Below, piece after piece: positions 37,601-52,600 of a DNA stretch of 64,000 bases. Numbering within the stretch: position 1 is the stretch's first letter; the number at the start of each line of letters is the position of its first letter. Made by a program: the position numbers and the translations under genes. Origin of the DNA: Achatina immaculata (taxonomy: Eukaryota; Mollusca; Gastropoda; Stylommatophora; Achatinidae). Under the pieces are notes generated by a model. That model made no database searches. It was not told the origin of the DNA and saw nothing but the letters and a program-made list of their open reading frames with translations. The stretch covers positions 29,938,710 to 30,002,709 of the forward strand of contig CM019697.1 of NCBI GenBank assembly GCA_009760885.1, in the 5' to 3' direction.

Positions 37601-40600
37601 TGCCTTTTTTTTTTTTTTTTGGTACTTTAACAATGATCCCTTTTTTCCATTTAGAAGGGACCTTTTCTTCTTTCCAAATTTTATTAAACATTCACTGTAG
37701 TTGTCACTGTTAATAGCTTTTAACATTTCTACTGTTATTTCATCTTCACTTGCAGGTTTGTTGTTGGCCATTAAATTCACTGCTGTTTCATTTTCATTAA
37801 GTGTAACTTCGTCTAAGTTGATATTTAGTTGTAGGACTAGTAAATCGGTTTCAAGATCTATTAATTCATTTGGGCGTGGTCGATTAAGTATTTCTTGGAA
37901 GTGTTTAGCACATCTTTGCTCTTGGTCTTTACTTGATGTTAATAGGTTGCCTGTTTTGCTAAAGACTGGTCTTTCTCTGGAGGTAACAGCACCTGTTAGT
38001 TTCTTCTGTATGTTATATAGAGTTTTGCTGTTTTTTTTTTTGGTTGGTATTTTTAGTATTCTAAAGCAGGTGCAGAAATTCAAATACCTTGGAGCAGTAA
38101 TAACTTCAGATGGGAAATGCAGAACAGAAATTAGGAATAGAATAGGCCAAGCAAAGACTGCATTTCAGAGAATGAGAAACATATTAGCCAACATATCCTT
38201 ATCAATGAATGTTAGAAAACGAGTCCTAAAATGCTATATTGAACCTATCTTGTTATATGGAAGTGAATCATAGACAATAGGCAGGTCTGCACAAAAATCA
38301 TTGAAAGCAGCAGAAATGTGGTTCATTAGAAGAATGTTGTGAATCCCTTGGACAGCAAAAATAACTAATGAAGAATGTATGAGAAGAGCTGGAGAGACAA
38401 AAAATCTTGTCAAAAAGATAAGAGAAAGACAATGTACTTTCATAGGACATGCAATGAGAAGAGGGGGCATTGAAAATATTATAACAACAGGAAAAATAGA
38501 AGGAAGAAGATCAAGAGGAAGACCAAGAGAAATGATACTGGACAGTCTGACAGGATGGTGTGAGAGGAGATCACCAACTGAGCTGATGACCTGCATGAAG
38601 GATCGTGTACTCTGGAGAAGCATAATAGCCAACGCCAGTCAACATGGCACCTGATGATGATGATGATGATTTCACAAACAATTAATTTTTTTCCTGTTTT
38701 TCACTAAATATATTCTCTGGGATGTACTTTTTCATCCCTGACTACAATAACTAGCTTCTGACTTCATTTTCCTTTAGTTTGGTACCAAATACTTATTTTG
38801 TATTAATACACTTTCACAATAACAACAAAAATAAATTAGAAAACATGACACACTATTCATAACACTTTTCATCACAGATCAATTCTTTTAGAACAGGAAA
38901 TCATTTAGAGTCAAGGATTAACTGGCTGACCAAACAGCATGGGGATGTAGGCAAAACACAACAGATGGAAACACTAGGGAATGCACAGAACAGAGAAACA
39001 TGACCACCAATACCTTATAGCACAGCACATAATCAGTCAGTCATATCATTCAGCTTAAAATTCACTGACCAAAGGTCATGCTTATACCACATAATAAAAA
39101 TCTCAGAGAGTTAACCAAAGATCACTTCTTTAAATACCGAAAAGCAAATGAGAATATGTATTTTGAGACAAAGAGAAGGTGCATTGATCATCTTGCGAGA
39201 TGATACCAAGCAGTGTCAGAGATAGAGGGAACAGATTATGCAAGTATCATATAATCAGTTATAACATATGTACTTGAAGCTTGTAGGCTTTTTTTAGAAT
39301 GCTTTTGAGAATTTTATGGAAATGATACAATTTTTATGACAAAATAGAACAGAAAATTGAAATGTGGATATGAATATTTCCTGGACAGAAAGAAAGATAA
39401 ATGAAGACGTGATGGAACTGCTGACATTTCAACAACAAAAAACAAAAAAGTAAAAAATAACATCAGCTTAACTTGACTTCTTGCTTGACAAGATTTGACT
39501 TTTGCTATGCATTTGCCACAATCTGTTATCATTGTTTAGAGGTAACTGAATTTATTTACCTGTGTAATGTACAGACAGTTGAAATACTTTAACCATATCA
39601 GGCTGCATGATAAAAGTACACAAAACCAAATTGGAAGGAAATAGTTGCCATCAAGAAACAAAATAACAGTTATGGCTGTACATAGATGAAGAAAATCAAA
39701 ATATTGGCAGGAAATATTTTGACCAGGTGCACCAAAGAGGCAAGCTGTAGATTTATTACAGTCAGACACTGCATGGAGAAGGTGATGATAATTCTGATTT
39801 TCTTGTGGCTACCCACAGGTTGCAAACTGAGTACAAGAGATGACTTTACTGTGATTTTATGTGGTTAAAAGATTGGAAGATAACTACTCTGATGTTCTTT
39901 CTCACATGTTTTATGCATTTGCTTGTGTTTAGGTACACTTCTAGTGAACCAGGCCAGATCTGTAATTGCCATGATGAAAGCCCAGCAAAACCTTGAGAAG
40001 AAAATGGAAGACTTTAAAGAAAAAGTAAGACCATATGTCTGTTGAGGTGGGATTTTATTATACAGTACACAAGCACATTCTGCTAACAGAGATTGTGTAC
40101 CGAAACACATGATAAAATATATACTGTAAGATGTGAAAGAATCAGATTAGGAAGACCATGGGATATAAACTCAGTTTATTCATTAGATTGGTTGGATAGA
40201 TTCTGATTCAAAGATGAGTGAGGTTTTGGATGTATGGTGAAGTGGCAAATATTGTTTCTTCCACATTTGTGGATGACAGAGTCAGAAAGAAGAATAAATG
40301 AAGAAAGGAAACAGTTTTATTTATAAAAGTTCAAGTTATGCATTCAGTATATAACATTCTGTGTGTTCTGCTGTTTTATTGCTTCTTTGCTGTGTATTTT
40401 AATTCATTTTTACATTCATCAATGGTACAGTCATTTTAATCTGTTCTGAGTAAAAGCTAAACAATATTTAAATTATAAAGTTAATGATTATATAGACAAC
40501 AAAGAGGTGACACCATTGTCAGTATGGCAGCGATTTAGGGATGGATGGATCCTCATGGTAATGGAGCCTGCTGAGAAACTTGATTGAGCCGCCATAACTT

Positions 40601-43600
40601 ACACTTATCCACTATGCTGTGTTACAAGTTCTTTGCAATGGCATCAGCTACCAAAAGTATCAACTTCATCAGAGCAGGCTACAACACAGACAGTGGAAAA
40701 ATTTTGCAGCTGATAATGACAAATAAAAGTTGACATTATCATCTTCTTCTTTGTTTGCTTCTACCTTCAAGATTGCCCTGTGATCCTACTAAATTTACTC
40801 CTGTGTTTCTTGTGATAGTCTCATTTAGGATGGAGACTCAGAACATCGTGGGGCTTGGCCTGAATTCTCAGTGGGTCACAAAAGCATCAGTGCATGACAC
40901 CATGGTTTTCGTTGCACCAGTTTAGTCTAGCGTTGGACTTCCTTACTGGAAAACCTCAATGTGGTTTGGATATGAGTATATCCCCGCCGGGTGAGAGGTG
41001 GTTGCCCATTCAGTCCAGAGTTGGACTTTCTCACCAGAAAACCTCAACGTGATTTGGATATGAATATATCCCTGTCAGGTGAGAGGCGGTTGCCTATCTA
41101 GACTGCATTGGTCCAGTGTCTCCGACTTCAGCATTTTGTGGTCATGGCCACTACTCTTCCTGGTGGTGACCAGGATATAGCTTTTGTCGAGGAGGATAAA
41201 TCCTCACTACTAGTAAGTTTCACCCCTTGGTTAAGCCAGTTGTATTATCCCAGTATAGGTGTATATAGAACATGACCAGCCTCTGGAACGGAGGTACCGT
41301 GATATGAGTAGCGATCAAGTTTCACTCCTGGGTTAAGCCGGCTTAGGCATATTGCTCCAGTATGGGTGTATATCGGATGTGGCTGGCCTCTAGAGCAGAG
41401 GTGCCGTGGTATGAATAGCTCTTATCGCGAGACTACTGGCCATACCGATTAAACTTCACTTAATCCTTTCCATCACCTTTTTCACAGCGGCACCGCGCAG
41501 CAGCCCCAATCACATTTTTCTTAATTGACCAGGAGGAATTTCACCCCACATGCGGCAGCCAAAGAATCTTGCCAGCATCTGTTTAACCCCTGGGTTAAGC
41601 CGGTTTAGGCATCTTGCCCCAGTATGTGTGTATATAGGATGTGGCTGGTCTCTAGAGCAGAGGTGCCATGGTATGAGTAGTCCTCACTGTGATACTACTG
41701 GCCTTACCGATTAAACTCCACTTAATCCTTTTCCATCACCTTTTTCACATCAGCACCGCGTGGCAACCCTAATCGCATTTTTCTTCATTGGCTGGGAGGA
41801 ATTTCACCCCTCGCACTGCAGCTGAAGAATCTCTCCAGCAGCGAGTTGACATTATAAACAGTATTATAGAATTGTATAGAAATATACTCACTCAATGGAA
41901 GGAAATTTTACATTGTTTAATTACTGAGTAAAATAAATGACTGCTGGAAAAGTTGTGCAAGAAAAATAAAAATTTAGGAAGGCTGTGGATCACATTTTGC
42001 AAATGGCAGGAAGAGAAAACAAGAAAAAAAAAGGGAGTAAAGAAAACAAGCAATGACTATTTTGACTTGAAAAACAGAACAATAGAAAATAGATCTAATA
42101 ATGACATATCTTTGAGACAGATGAAATTGATTGTTGACAGGTTGATGATTTTCTTCTCTACTTTTGTTTGTTTTATTATTTTGTTTTTAAATTTTCACCA
42201 ATGGTTTCTTGTATGTTTGAACCACTTACTGTTTCTATTTCTTTCTTATCTTCCTGTTAAAAAAGCAGCAAAAAAAAACCCTCTGCCCTCATATCGCCAT
42301 AAAACTTGTGAAAATATGAACAGTCTGCAGGTTTTCAAGAATGTTGTGAACTGAGGTGTCTTTTAAAGACAGAAGTTGTGTGCAGTGTAATGCTATATTT
42401 AGTCCACAGTTTTGTATGGTTAGCCTTAGAAAAATAGTAGACAAGCTCTTTATATGTGGTAGAAGGAAAGATGATAATGAGCAGTGACTCAAGCAGTACA
42501 AAATAAAATAAAATAGCAGCCACCTAGCTATGAGAGGACAGCACACTAACAGCTCAACTGTCTCACATCTCCAAAGAAAGATGTTTGATAGCCAAGTCTT
42601 TAGTACTTGTCTAATTTGTGACACACAGAAAGGAAGTGAGGTCATGGCACAGAAAATCTGTTGCTTAAATTCAGTCTTTTACAGGTACCCAGTGTTGAGA
42701 CATAAATATACTTGCATGGTCTCCTGCAAATGTCTAATGCTAGCTGGACAACAGTAACAACAAATAACTAAACAATTTTTTTTATACAATGTATGGTTTT
42801 GGATGCAGATTTTTCAAATAAGAACCAATGAGGCTTTTGCACAGTAAAATGACAGAACATAGTTTTGTATGGTTAACATTTGAAAAATAGTGAAAAGCAT
42901 TTAGACATGAGAGAAGGAGAAATGACAAGAGAATGACCTGTGACTCAAATCATGTTTCATGGCCTTATTTCCTTTCTGGGTGTCATGATTTCAGACATGC
43001 GTTAAAGACAAGGCTGTTGAAGAATTTGTTTTGAAGGTGTCAAATGGCTGAGTGATTAGTGCACTGTCTTCTCGTGGCTGGGCAGCTGCTCATCCTACCA
43101 GAATTAATGGTTGAAGTCACAGTCATTCACTTGATGTTTTTATTTCTCTCATGTTAAAAGTGCTTTATCTATATTTTTTAGAAGGTTACCATACAAAACT
43201 GCGCCGTAAACCTTACTGCATGAAAGCCTTGTCATTTCTTATTTGAAAAATTTGTATTCAGTGTAGATAGCTTTAGCACTGTTTTACCTGTAATGCCACT
43301 TCATCTGTTTTTGTCCATTCCCTAGCTGGTGAGCCACTTGAAGGAGACGTATCCTATCAAGTCTCGAATCAGCACATGGTTGAAAGAGCAAGTGCAAGCT
43401 TTTGAGGTTTGTGTCCTTCTTAACAAGACCCAGTCCAGTGGGAGAGTAGAAAAAGTTTGTTTTTTAATCTGTGCATTTCTTTTTTATTTACAATATTATA
43501 ATAACATTTAGTTTTGTTGTCCTATAAGCCAAATTAATCACTCATAGAACATATCTAAAACCATTTAATTTTGCTGCAGGTATTCTAATTTTTTTTTTCT

Positions 43601-46600
43601 TCTTACATTTCTCCTCAATTAGCCCAATTTTTTCAAATTTTTTGTTTTGTTTTGGATTATGCTCCACCTCAACACTTCAAAGATTTTGATACCCCCCCCC
43701 CCCCCAGCATAGTAATTAACCAAGTTCTGAAAAAGTATAATATAAATATATGGAAAAATATTCAAACTGCCCCTCCCCCCTCCTGTGGGACACATGCCCC
43801 ATATTGGAAAACACTGCATTAGTCTGATTAACATCAGATGGAATGTTGCTGTATTTAATGTCTAGTGGCTGTCAGGCTAACACTGAAGATCACTGTCTTT
43901 TATGTTTTTACATTTAGTGACATTTTGAGTGTATAAAAGGGTCTGAAATAGGTTAAATTTGCAATAATGACCCCTAAAGACTTGAAATTCTGAAGAAAGG
44001 GGAAAAAAGATTACATTTTGTGAGAATTAATATTTGAAGCAAGTCGGGGTTCTTTGTGCTTCTAATGTCATTTGTGTGTGTATGTGTAATTTATTGAAAA
44101 GCTCACATGAGAACTGAGCTCTTTTTTGTCTTTTATGGTTGTTTATAGCATGGGATATGAGAATTTTAAAGAACAGACAAATTAATATTGAATATTAATT
44201 TTAATATTGGACTTAATTTTTGCTTGCCTGGGTTGGTCTGTATATGTCGTGAAATTTACTTTTAAACATGCGTGGATTGGTCTGTATATTTTAAAAAAAA
44301 TTTACTTTTTAACTTGCTTGGATTGGTCTATTTATGTCATGAAATGTACTTGACAGCGTGACTTTGTAAGACAGAACCTGTGGACTGCGCATGAGGATGC
44401 CATTAGCTTGTGTGAGGAGGAAGGTCTCCAGCAGACTGTCTACTTTCTACGCAGAGATCTTAACTTCATCAAGGAGGTGAGAACTTGTCTGTTTGTTTAC
44501 TTACTGCTTGTGCTTCCATTAGTTTTGTTTGTTCCAATCTAGTGAATGGTGCATAAGGATGCAGAAAGTCGTAAGAGAACTGGTGGATTTATTGAAATTA
44601 TTTATTATTATTTTTTTTTTTTATTATTATTATATTATTTATTTTTTATATTTGTATATAAAGATGTATGCAAAGAAAAAAAAATAAAACAAGTCACATT
44701 CTAAGACATGGACACATTACTGGAAAATAGAAGTTCAGTTGAGAACATTCGAAATTAGTACAGTCACTTAACACTTACTTAAAAAGTAGTATACTAAAGC
44801 AGTTCAAGAAATTCAAATGTAAGGAAATATGTAACAGACAGAAGAAATATAGACTGAAAAACATATAACAAAGCCAACAAAGTGATCTGTCAGTTAATAC
44901 TTTACCCGTGCACATTGATATGTGATGCTATAATCTCCTCAGTTAACTGTTTCAAGCAACTAATGCCAATGTTAAAGTCATGTATATAATATAATATAAA
45001 GTTAACTTATAGCAGATTTCTTTATATCTTAAACAGACTATTCAAACAAACTCCAACACCATAGAGATTACTTACATCCCTGCCTCATTCAGTAAACTGG
45101 CCAGGTTCAAAACACCCCTTTTATCAAGTGTGCTACTATTTGTCCTAGATCTTTCATCTGTCATACTTGATCATTGTTGCTTCTAAATTTTGTCAGTGTA
45201 ATCATGCCAGCTCTTCAGTACCAGTGACAAACATGATATTCACTAAAGTACAGAAATGAAAGTTTATGAAATTGTATAGTGAGCAGGCAGTGGCTTGAGT
45301 CATTAGCAATTTTTTATAATTTTTTATAAATAGGAAACTACGAGGCTTTGGTATAGTAAAGTAAGAGAACAAATTTTGTATGATTAGACCTCGAAAAAAT
45401 CATAGACAAAGCACTTTAGTGAGACGTGAGAGAAAGAAAAATCACAAGAGAATTACCTGGGATTCGAACACGGACTCCGGTAGGACGAGCAGCCGTCTAG
45501 CCACGAGAGAACAGCTTACTATCGACTTAGCCAACTAGCACCCCAAAAAAGGTGTTTTGTTGACATAGTCTTTAGTAACCGCTCAGCAAACATAAGGGAT
45601 CGTGACACCCGGAAAGAAACGAGGTCGTGACACAGAAATTCCATAGCTTACATTCATTCTCTCTAGCAGAAATCATTGATTTGCAGAGTCACTTTTATCT
45701 ATGTTCCTGGGCATGCAAGCATAAAGGGGAATGAAAGAGCTGATAGGTTGACCGGCTCTGCTGTCATTGCAGAAGGTCAGCCACTGGATCAAGCTGATAT
45801 TGTTAAAGCATTCAGAGAGATAGGCAGAGCGGAGGACTTTGACAGCAGGAAATGCACATCACTTCTTAGACTGAGAGGGCTGGGGGTACAGATTGGCATG
45901 GCCAGGAATGAGAGGCATACTGGACAGGCGAGGGGAGTTGTCAGTCAAAACAGGACGGGCACTATCAGCCATAGGACGCTGATGGATATGTTGAGAGGGG
46001 GGGTCTGAGCACCTATGGACATGTCCAGAGTGCAATGGCGATGACCCAGACCATAAACCATAAATGAGGTGTTTGAGGAAAGCTGTTAATGTTAGCTTAA
46101 AGGATGTAAATAAATATTTATATTATAAATAATATAATATCAGAAGACATTAGACATGAGACTTTGCACTTATTTATATAACTTTTGTGTGTTCTTTGTG
46201 AGGTTATTGTTATTGTGTGGGAGGTGGATCTATGTTTTTGAAATGATTGAAGACTTTGCTCCTGCATTATTTATACGCATTAAAAGACCTTTAAACATGA
46301 TTTCAGTCATTTTAATGTGGTCATTGAGGCAAGTATGAGGGCTGTGGGTCCACACATCTAAAATAGATGGACTTCACACGTTCCTGTTTGTTTGGCACCT
46401 CCTACTAAAATGAACTTTCTCAAACAAGTTTTGTAACCCTTGAAATAAAGCAGTTTTTTTTTTCTTCCTGTACACATTTTCATGTACATCCTGTACACAC
46501 TGGGAAATCAGAAATTGGAAAGAAGTGGGATAGAATGCAATGGTAATTGGAACAAGTTATAGATCATGGACTCTTGAGTACAGATTGTATAATGGTACTG

Positions 46601-49600
46601 TTGTGATTAAAATGATAGAAACAGAAAACTATAATGTCCTTTAATATCTATATCTTGAGAATGTACTTTAATCTATAGCTATATTTTAAAAATGTAGCTC
46701 ATTCTGTCATATGGTTCTTTGTAGCGTGAGGCTGTTCTGAGGAAGGAGCTAAGTAGGGAGAAAATCCCTACTCGAGAATACACTTTCTCAACCCGCATAT
46801 GGTTCCCTCAGAATTGGATTGTGAGGAAATGGAACTTTGGAATGAGATCAGAAATCATTGAAACTGTTATTTTAGACTCAGAGCCGCTTGTCAAGAACTC
46901 ATCAGATGCTGTAAGTACTACGGAGGTCTTTGAGTGGAGGATTTTGAAGTTAATATTTCTATTCCTACATGTTGCTCTTCTTGGTCTAGTAGCCTTTTGT
47001 TTGTTTTTATATTCTTCTAAATCTTTTCTTTCTCATTATTTCTACAATTTTCCTCTCTGTAAAGGTTATCATTTAACTTAAGCCTTAAATTTTTAAAGAG
47101 AAATTAAATTATTATATAGTGCAAGATAAAAATGTAATAAATAGCAGCAATGAGCAGTGATCAAATGCTCAAATATACCATACTTTGGTAGCTGAGAAAT
47201 TGAGATTTTTAGACACTTCTTTATGTAAAGGTAATTTCATGGTTTCTTTGGTATCTTATATATGTGTATATATAATCAACTTTCTAACAGCTCTTTAATC
47301 AACTTTCTAACAGCTCTTTAATCAACTTTCTAACAGCTCTTTAATCAACTTTCTAACAGCTCTTTAACAGCAGAAGCAGATGTAGTATAGGTAATGTGCA
47401 AATAATATTATACAAATTTTGTGAAACATATACATCATAGGAGGAGCATGTAATATGTGCGTACCTGTACAGTCAAACCAGACCAAACAGTCAGCATCTG
47501 AGACAGAAGCTTTGAGTTTGCCGCTGTAGTGTAGAGAACTTGCAAACTTTGTCCTGGTGGCAGATTTAGCATCTTCTAAAACTTGAACACAGAAGAAGAA
47601 TAAGATGAAATTGCATCCAGATTTTTCAGAAAATATGCAGACTTGTTCATTGTAATTTATGAAGTAAGTGATTATGTTTGAGGATATAAAGAGTTATAGG
47701 CTTTGTTTTCCAGAACATTAGTTTCTCAGTGCAGAAGTCAAAAGAACATGTGACTAGTACCCGCTATCCATTCTGGCGGTGGTGGAACTTTCTGCAGCGT
47801 ACCTGGTCCAATACTTGGAATCTCATGTACTTTTTTGGGGTAAGATGTTGTAAAACTTCCATTATATAAACTTTCTTGCACATTTTTGGGGGGGATCTTT
47901 TTGTTGATATGCTTATTTATATTATTTTGATTTTTGATCATGTTGGTATGTTGGTGCACAATAAAAATTTGATGCTTGAAGAAAAGATGAAATGTACAGG
48001 AAAAGACGTTTAGAACTTTGATTGTTGTGGGTTCCAAAACAAGCAAAAAAAAATCAGTTGTGATGCAGGGCTGCTAACACGGTGACGTACCAGCAGAAAC
48101 TATTTTTGTGACACTGCTTATTACTGTGACATTTAGAACACAACTGATTACATTTAGACTTACTCGCCATTTCTAATCACAGTGTAGAAATAATGTTTTG
48201 ACAAGGAAGTCTGATGTAATCATCATGATCAGCAGCTAGAGTTGATATGGTAAATGAATAAATCACCAAGATAAGCCAGAGTGTGTTGTTAACTACATAG
48301 AGGGAAGTTTTGCTATAGCAAAATCAACTAACATTTCATAAGGTACTTTCTCTTTTTCCTGTGAAGAGTGCCAGTAGAGAAAGAACAGATGCCATGAGCA
48401 GAATTCTATAAAAATGATGAAATGCAGTACAAGTACATACCTCTAAAAAGGAAATGAAATGTATCATCTTGTTTTGCATTTGATACTTACAGGAGAGAAC
48501 TAAATTTAGCTAGAAAATTGAAGCATATGCATAGCAGAGTATGTAAAATAAATAGGATTATCCTTGGAAAATATGTTTCATAGCTGAATAGTTTGTGCAT
48601 TGTCTCCTAGTAGTTGGACAGTATGATCTGGGTCATCATCATTGCACTCCAGACAAGTCCATAGGTGCTCAGATCCTTAGACAGTTACTGAACTCAAGGG
48701 TTCAGTTTTTGTTCAGTCTTTTACTACTTCTCTTTCTTTCACATCTAAAGTGCTTCACTTGCTAATTTATCAGGCTAATCCTTCCTTCTTTGTGGAATAA
48801 AAATGTTGTGTAAGTGCTTAAGTTTAAAAATAATATTATATGAGGGAAAATGAAAAAAGTAAAGGCAACATCCCTTTTAATACCAGTACTGAACAAATGA
48901 ACATAACGATTATGTCACTTCTGTGCATAGGTCGATGCACTTTTTGTATTGTTCCACTAGCTTCTTCGTTCATTGAGAGAAGAAGCTTTTTTGGCTGCTT
49001 CTGAATCCTGGCTTGCACCACTTCCTTACCCTCATCATCAGAGGTGAACCAGCAGCTACTTAGAGCTATTTTAAGTCTTTTGATAATCACATGGCACCAT
49101 ATCAGGGCTAGGGGAGGGGAGGTGAGGAAAATGTTCAGGCAGACAGCAGCTGTTGTATTGTTGATGTGGGTTTGTATGTGTCATGTTGATGGCCATCCAG
49201 ATCAAGATTTGTCAGTTACACCCCCACTTTAAACTTTTATGTTTATTCATAAACTTTTCATGGAGTCATGTGGTTTTCACTTTCATACTGGGCCAACATC
49301 CTATAGTGAATTTCAGCAAGTTTCACTCTCTCTGCCCAAATACTCACTAAAATGCATTGTTCTACAATGCTGCAATCCCATAGTGGAGAGTCCATGTTTA
49401 TTTGACCTTGGCATCAACTGCTATAGAATAGAGTGCTGTGTGGTGCATGTTTAACTATCCATCACCCAATGCAAGTGTATTGTATTGTGTCAGCTTTTGT
49501 CTCTTGTGTTTACCACATCATTTCCAAATTGCCTTTACCTTTTTTTTTTCCTTCAAAGTTCAGAAATGTTCATTATATTGGATATTCCTTTTTTAAAAAT

Positions 49601-52600
49601 TATTTTTGAGCATTGATTTTCTGCACAACAGATTATCATCCCTTGGTGTAGTGCTGTGAGTTTCAGGGCATTAATATGGCCAACATCATTTGTTCCAGAC
49701 CGTGATCAGTCACAGAATGATGTAAGCTAATTTGTGGTTTCATTCTGCTTATTTTGTTTATCTTGCTCAGTTGTGCATGCAAAGGTGTATATTTGCTGAA
49801 TTTTCTAATTTTGCATTGAGTATTTTTTTCATGTAAGTGTAGGACTGAAATAGTGTAATTTGTCTGGAATTTTTTTCTTATTCTAATTGTGTAGTAGCAT
49901 TAAATGTTATAAATTCTGAAACTTTTGAGACAGAAAGTTATTTAAAACCTAATCTCTTCAGGGCGCCCTCTACCCACGGGAATCTTCACGAACACACACC
50001 CTAGTTTCTCGACTGAGGGCGCTGTGGAGTGATGTAACTAGCTCTCGAGCCAAGTTTGAAGCAGCTCCTGATAGAGGTATTCTGTATGTTTATAATCTTT
50101 TTTTTTTTTTTTAACTTTTATGGAAATGTTGCATTTTTTAACAACCTTTTGTACTAGAAACAGTTTTTGTTTGTTTTTTTGTAAACAGAAATTCAGAAAT
50201 GCAGGCAGTAATTAGGAGACATTTGAGAAAGTAGGAATATAAAATGATGGAAATTAAAATGTGCATAACAAGAACAGAACGTGAAGTAATTATACATTTT
50301 CCATACAGATGGTTCAGCATGTTCTGTTCATCTTATATGATTCTACACTTTTGCCAGATAATATAGAGATGAGAGAAGTGACAGCTGTGATAAAATTATT
50401 CTAATAATAAAGGTAGACAGAGGTGTATGGTTCAGTTTCGCAGAAAAGTAGAAAGAGTGAGGAAAGTAGGCAGGAACAAGAATGACAGACAGTAATATGG
50501 TCAGAAGAAGGAATGACAGAATGCAGATTGAAACAGGTGTGAAACAAGGATGTATATTATCTCCCTTGGCTTTTGGAATTGCCATAGACTTCGTAATGAA
50601 AAAATGCTGCACAGGTAAAACTGGCATTGATTGGGTACAAGAGACCGAACTGGAAGATTTTGATTTTGCAGATAACAACTTTTATCAGTGACAATGTGAA
50701 ATCAATGCAAGAAAAAACAGATTCTCTGTCTTCAATGGCTAGTAAAAAAGGCCTTGAGATTAACAAGGATAAAACAAAAATTATGAAATGTCTTATTAAC
50801 CACAGAGGACAGATATACGTAGAAGGAACAGCTGTTGAAGAAGTTAACTATTTTGCATATCTTGCCAGCTACATAGACCAGGATGGTGACACCAGAAATG
50901 AAGTTAGAATTCGAATTGCAAAAGCAGCATTGACCTTCAAGAATCTTGAGAACGTATGGCATTTAAAAGTTATAAGCACAAAAACCAAGTTAAGATTATT
51001 CAATTCAAATGTAATGTCCACCCTCATTTATGCATGTGAAAGCTGAAAAACAACTAAAGAAATAGACAAGAAATTAGACTCTTTCAAAAACATATGCCTA
51101 AGGAATATAATCAGTATAAAGTGGAATGAATTCAAAAACAACGCAGAGATAAGATAGATGAACAGCAAACAACAACCTGTCTCATGGGTTATCAGAAAAA
51201 GAAAACGAACATATGTCGGTCATGTGATGAGAAAAACAATCAGAGAATCCCCAAACAAGCTATCAAGTGGAACATAACAGGCCAAAGAAGAAGAGGTCGA
51301 CAGCGTGAAACTCTAAAGAGGATATTGTTAAGAGAAGCCAGTTCAGTGGGCATAACATCCCTTGATGAGTTTGAAAGACTCGCCAAAGACAACAAATCTT
51401 GGTGAACTACCATACGGCAAGGTAAGGATGTACGATGTAAGATGTTTCGTTTAAACATTGGATCGACAGGCAAAATATCATCCACCTAGACCTAAAAGGG
51501 TTTAAAACATTCTTGATTTTCCTCCATAGTTTGTAATTCTCTTCAACTTTAGGCCTCCTTTATTTCATAATTGGCCATTTTCAGATTTGCTAGTAGAATG
51601 TTTGCCCTGGATGTTGTTTCAGCATTCAATCAGTGACCAACTGAAAGTTCCACAAAGCATGCAAGCACATTATTTGCGTGTGCACATTAATCATGATTAC
51701 TTTAACAGGAAAGTGAATTTTCCACATTTGTGCTCTGTACACATGTGTGCACTGTATGCATGAAAATACAGCACTTTTATTACAATAAAATTATTGTTAT
51801 ATTTTATATAATAGACTTTTACTTTAGTCAGACCATTTTTTAATTGTCTGTATGCTTACTTTGTAAATCTATATAAATTAGATATTCTTAACGGTATTAT
51901 TTTTTTTAACACACATCTAAACATCCCCTCCCCCATATCTCCCCTTCCCCTCACAGCACTTCAACATTTTATGAAATGTTCCAAATTTTGTACTGGGAAA
52001 TCTGGTCACCTTATTGCTTACTAATTGATAATTCTGTACTGGGAAATCTGGTCACCTAATTGCTTACTAATTGATAATTCTGTACTGGGAAATCTGGTCA
52101 CCTAATTGCTTACTAATTGATAATTCTGTACTGGGAAATCTGGTCACCTAATTGCTTACTAATTGATAATTCTGTACTGGGAAATCTGGTCATCTTATTG
52201 CTTACTAATTGATAATTCTGTACCTTAGAGAAAGAGCATGTATCATGCTGCATGCATCTTTTGATTTAAACAAATTGAGTGTTATTTATTTCCTCATAAA
52301 TTTTTGTTTAGTCTTTTTCATAAAATGCTTCAAAATTACTGGTTCATTTAAGAACTTATAAATAAATTGAAATCAACTTATGTCCTTGTATATGTTCTGG
52401 TTAGGATTTCTGGGCAAGAGTTTGACACGTCACTTCAACCGGTTTTGGAATTACCTGGTGAAGGGTGCTTTCGGCAGTGTAGCCATTGTTTTAGTGTTTC
52501 CTGTATTATGTATCAGCTCTTCCACATTGTCGCTGGCTGCAGCAGTTCTGGCTCCAGCATGGTGAGGAAATGTTTGTTTAACTATTTCTCAAGTCGGAAG

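Noticed and set aside
41953..42354. 133-codon plus-strand frame
   Set aside because: Lys/Asn/Phe-rich, low complexity, no motif, with a boundary inside a SINE. Considered chance.
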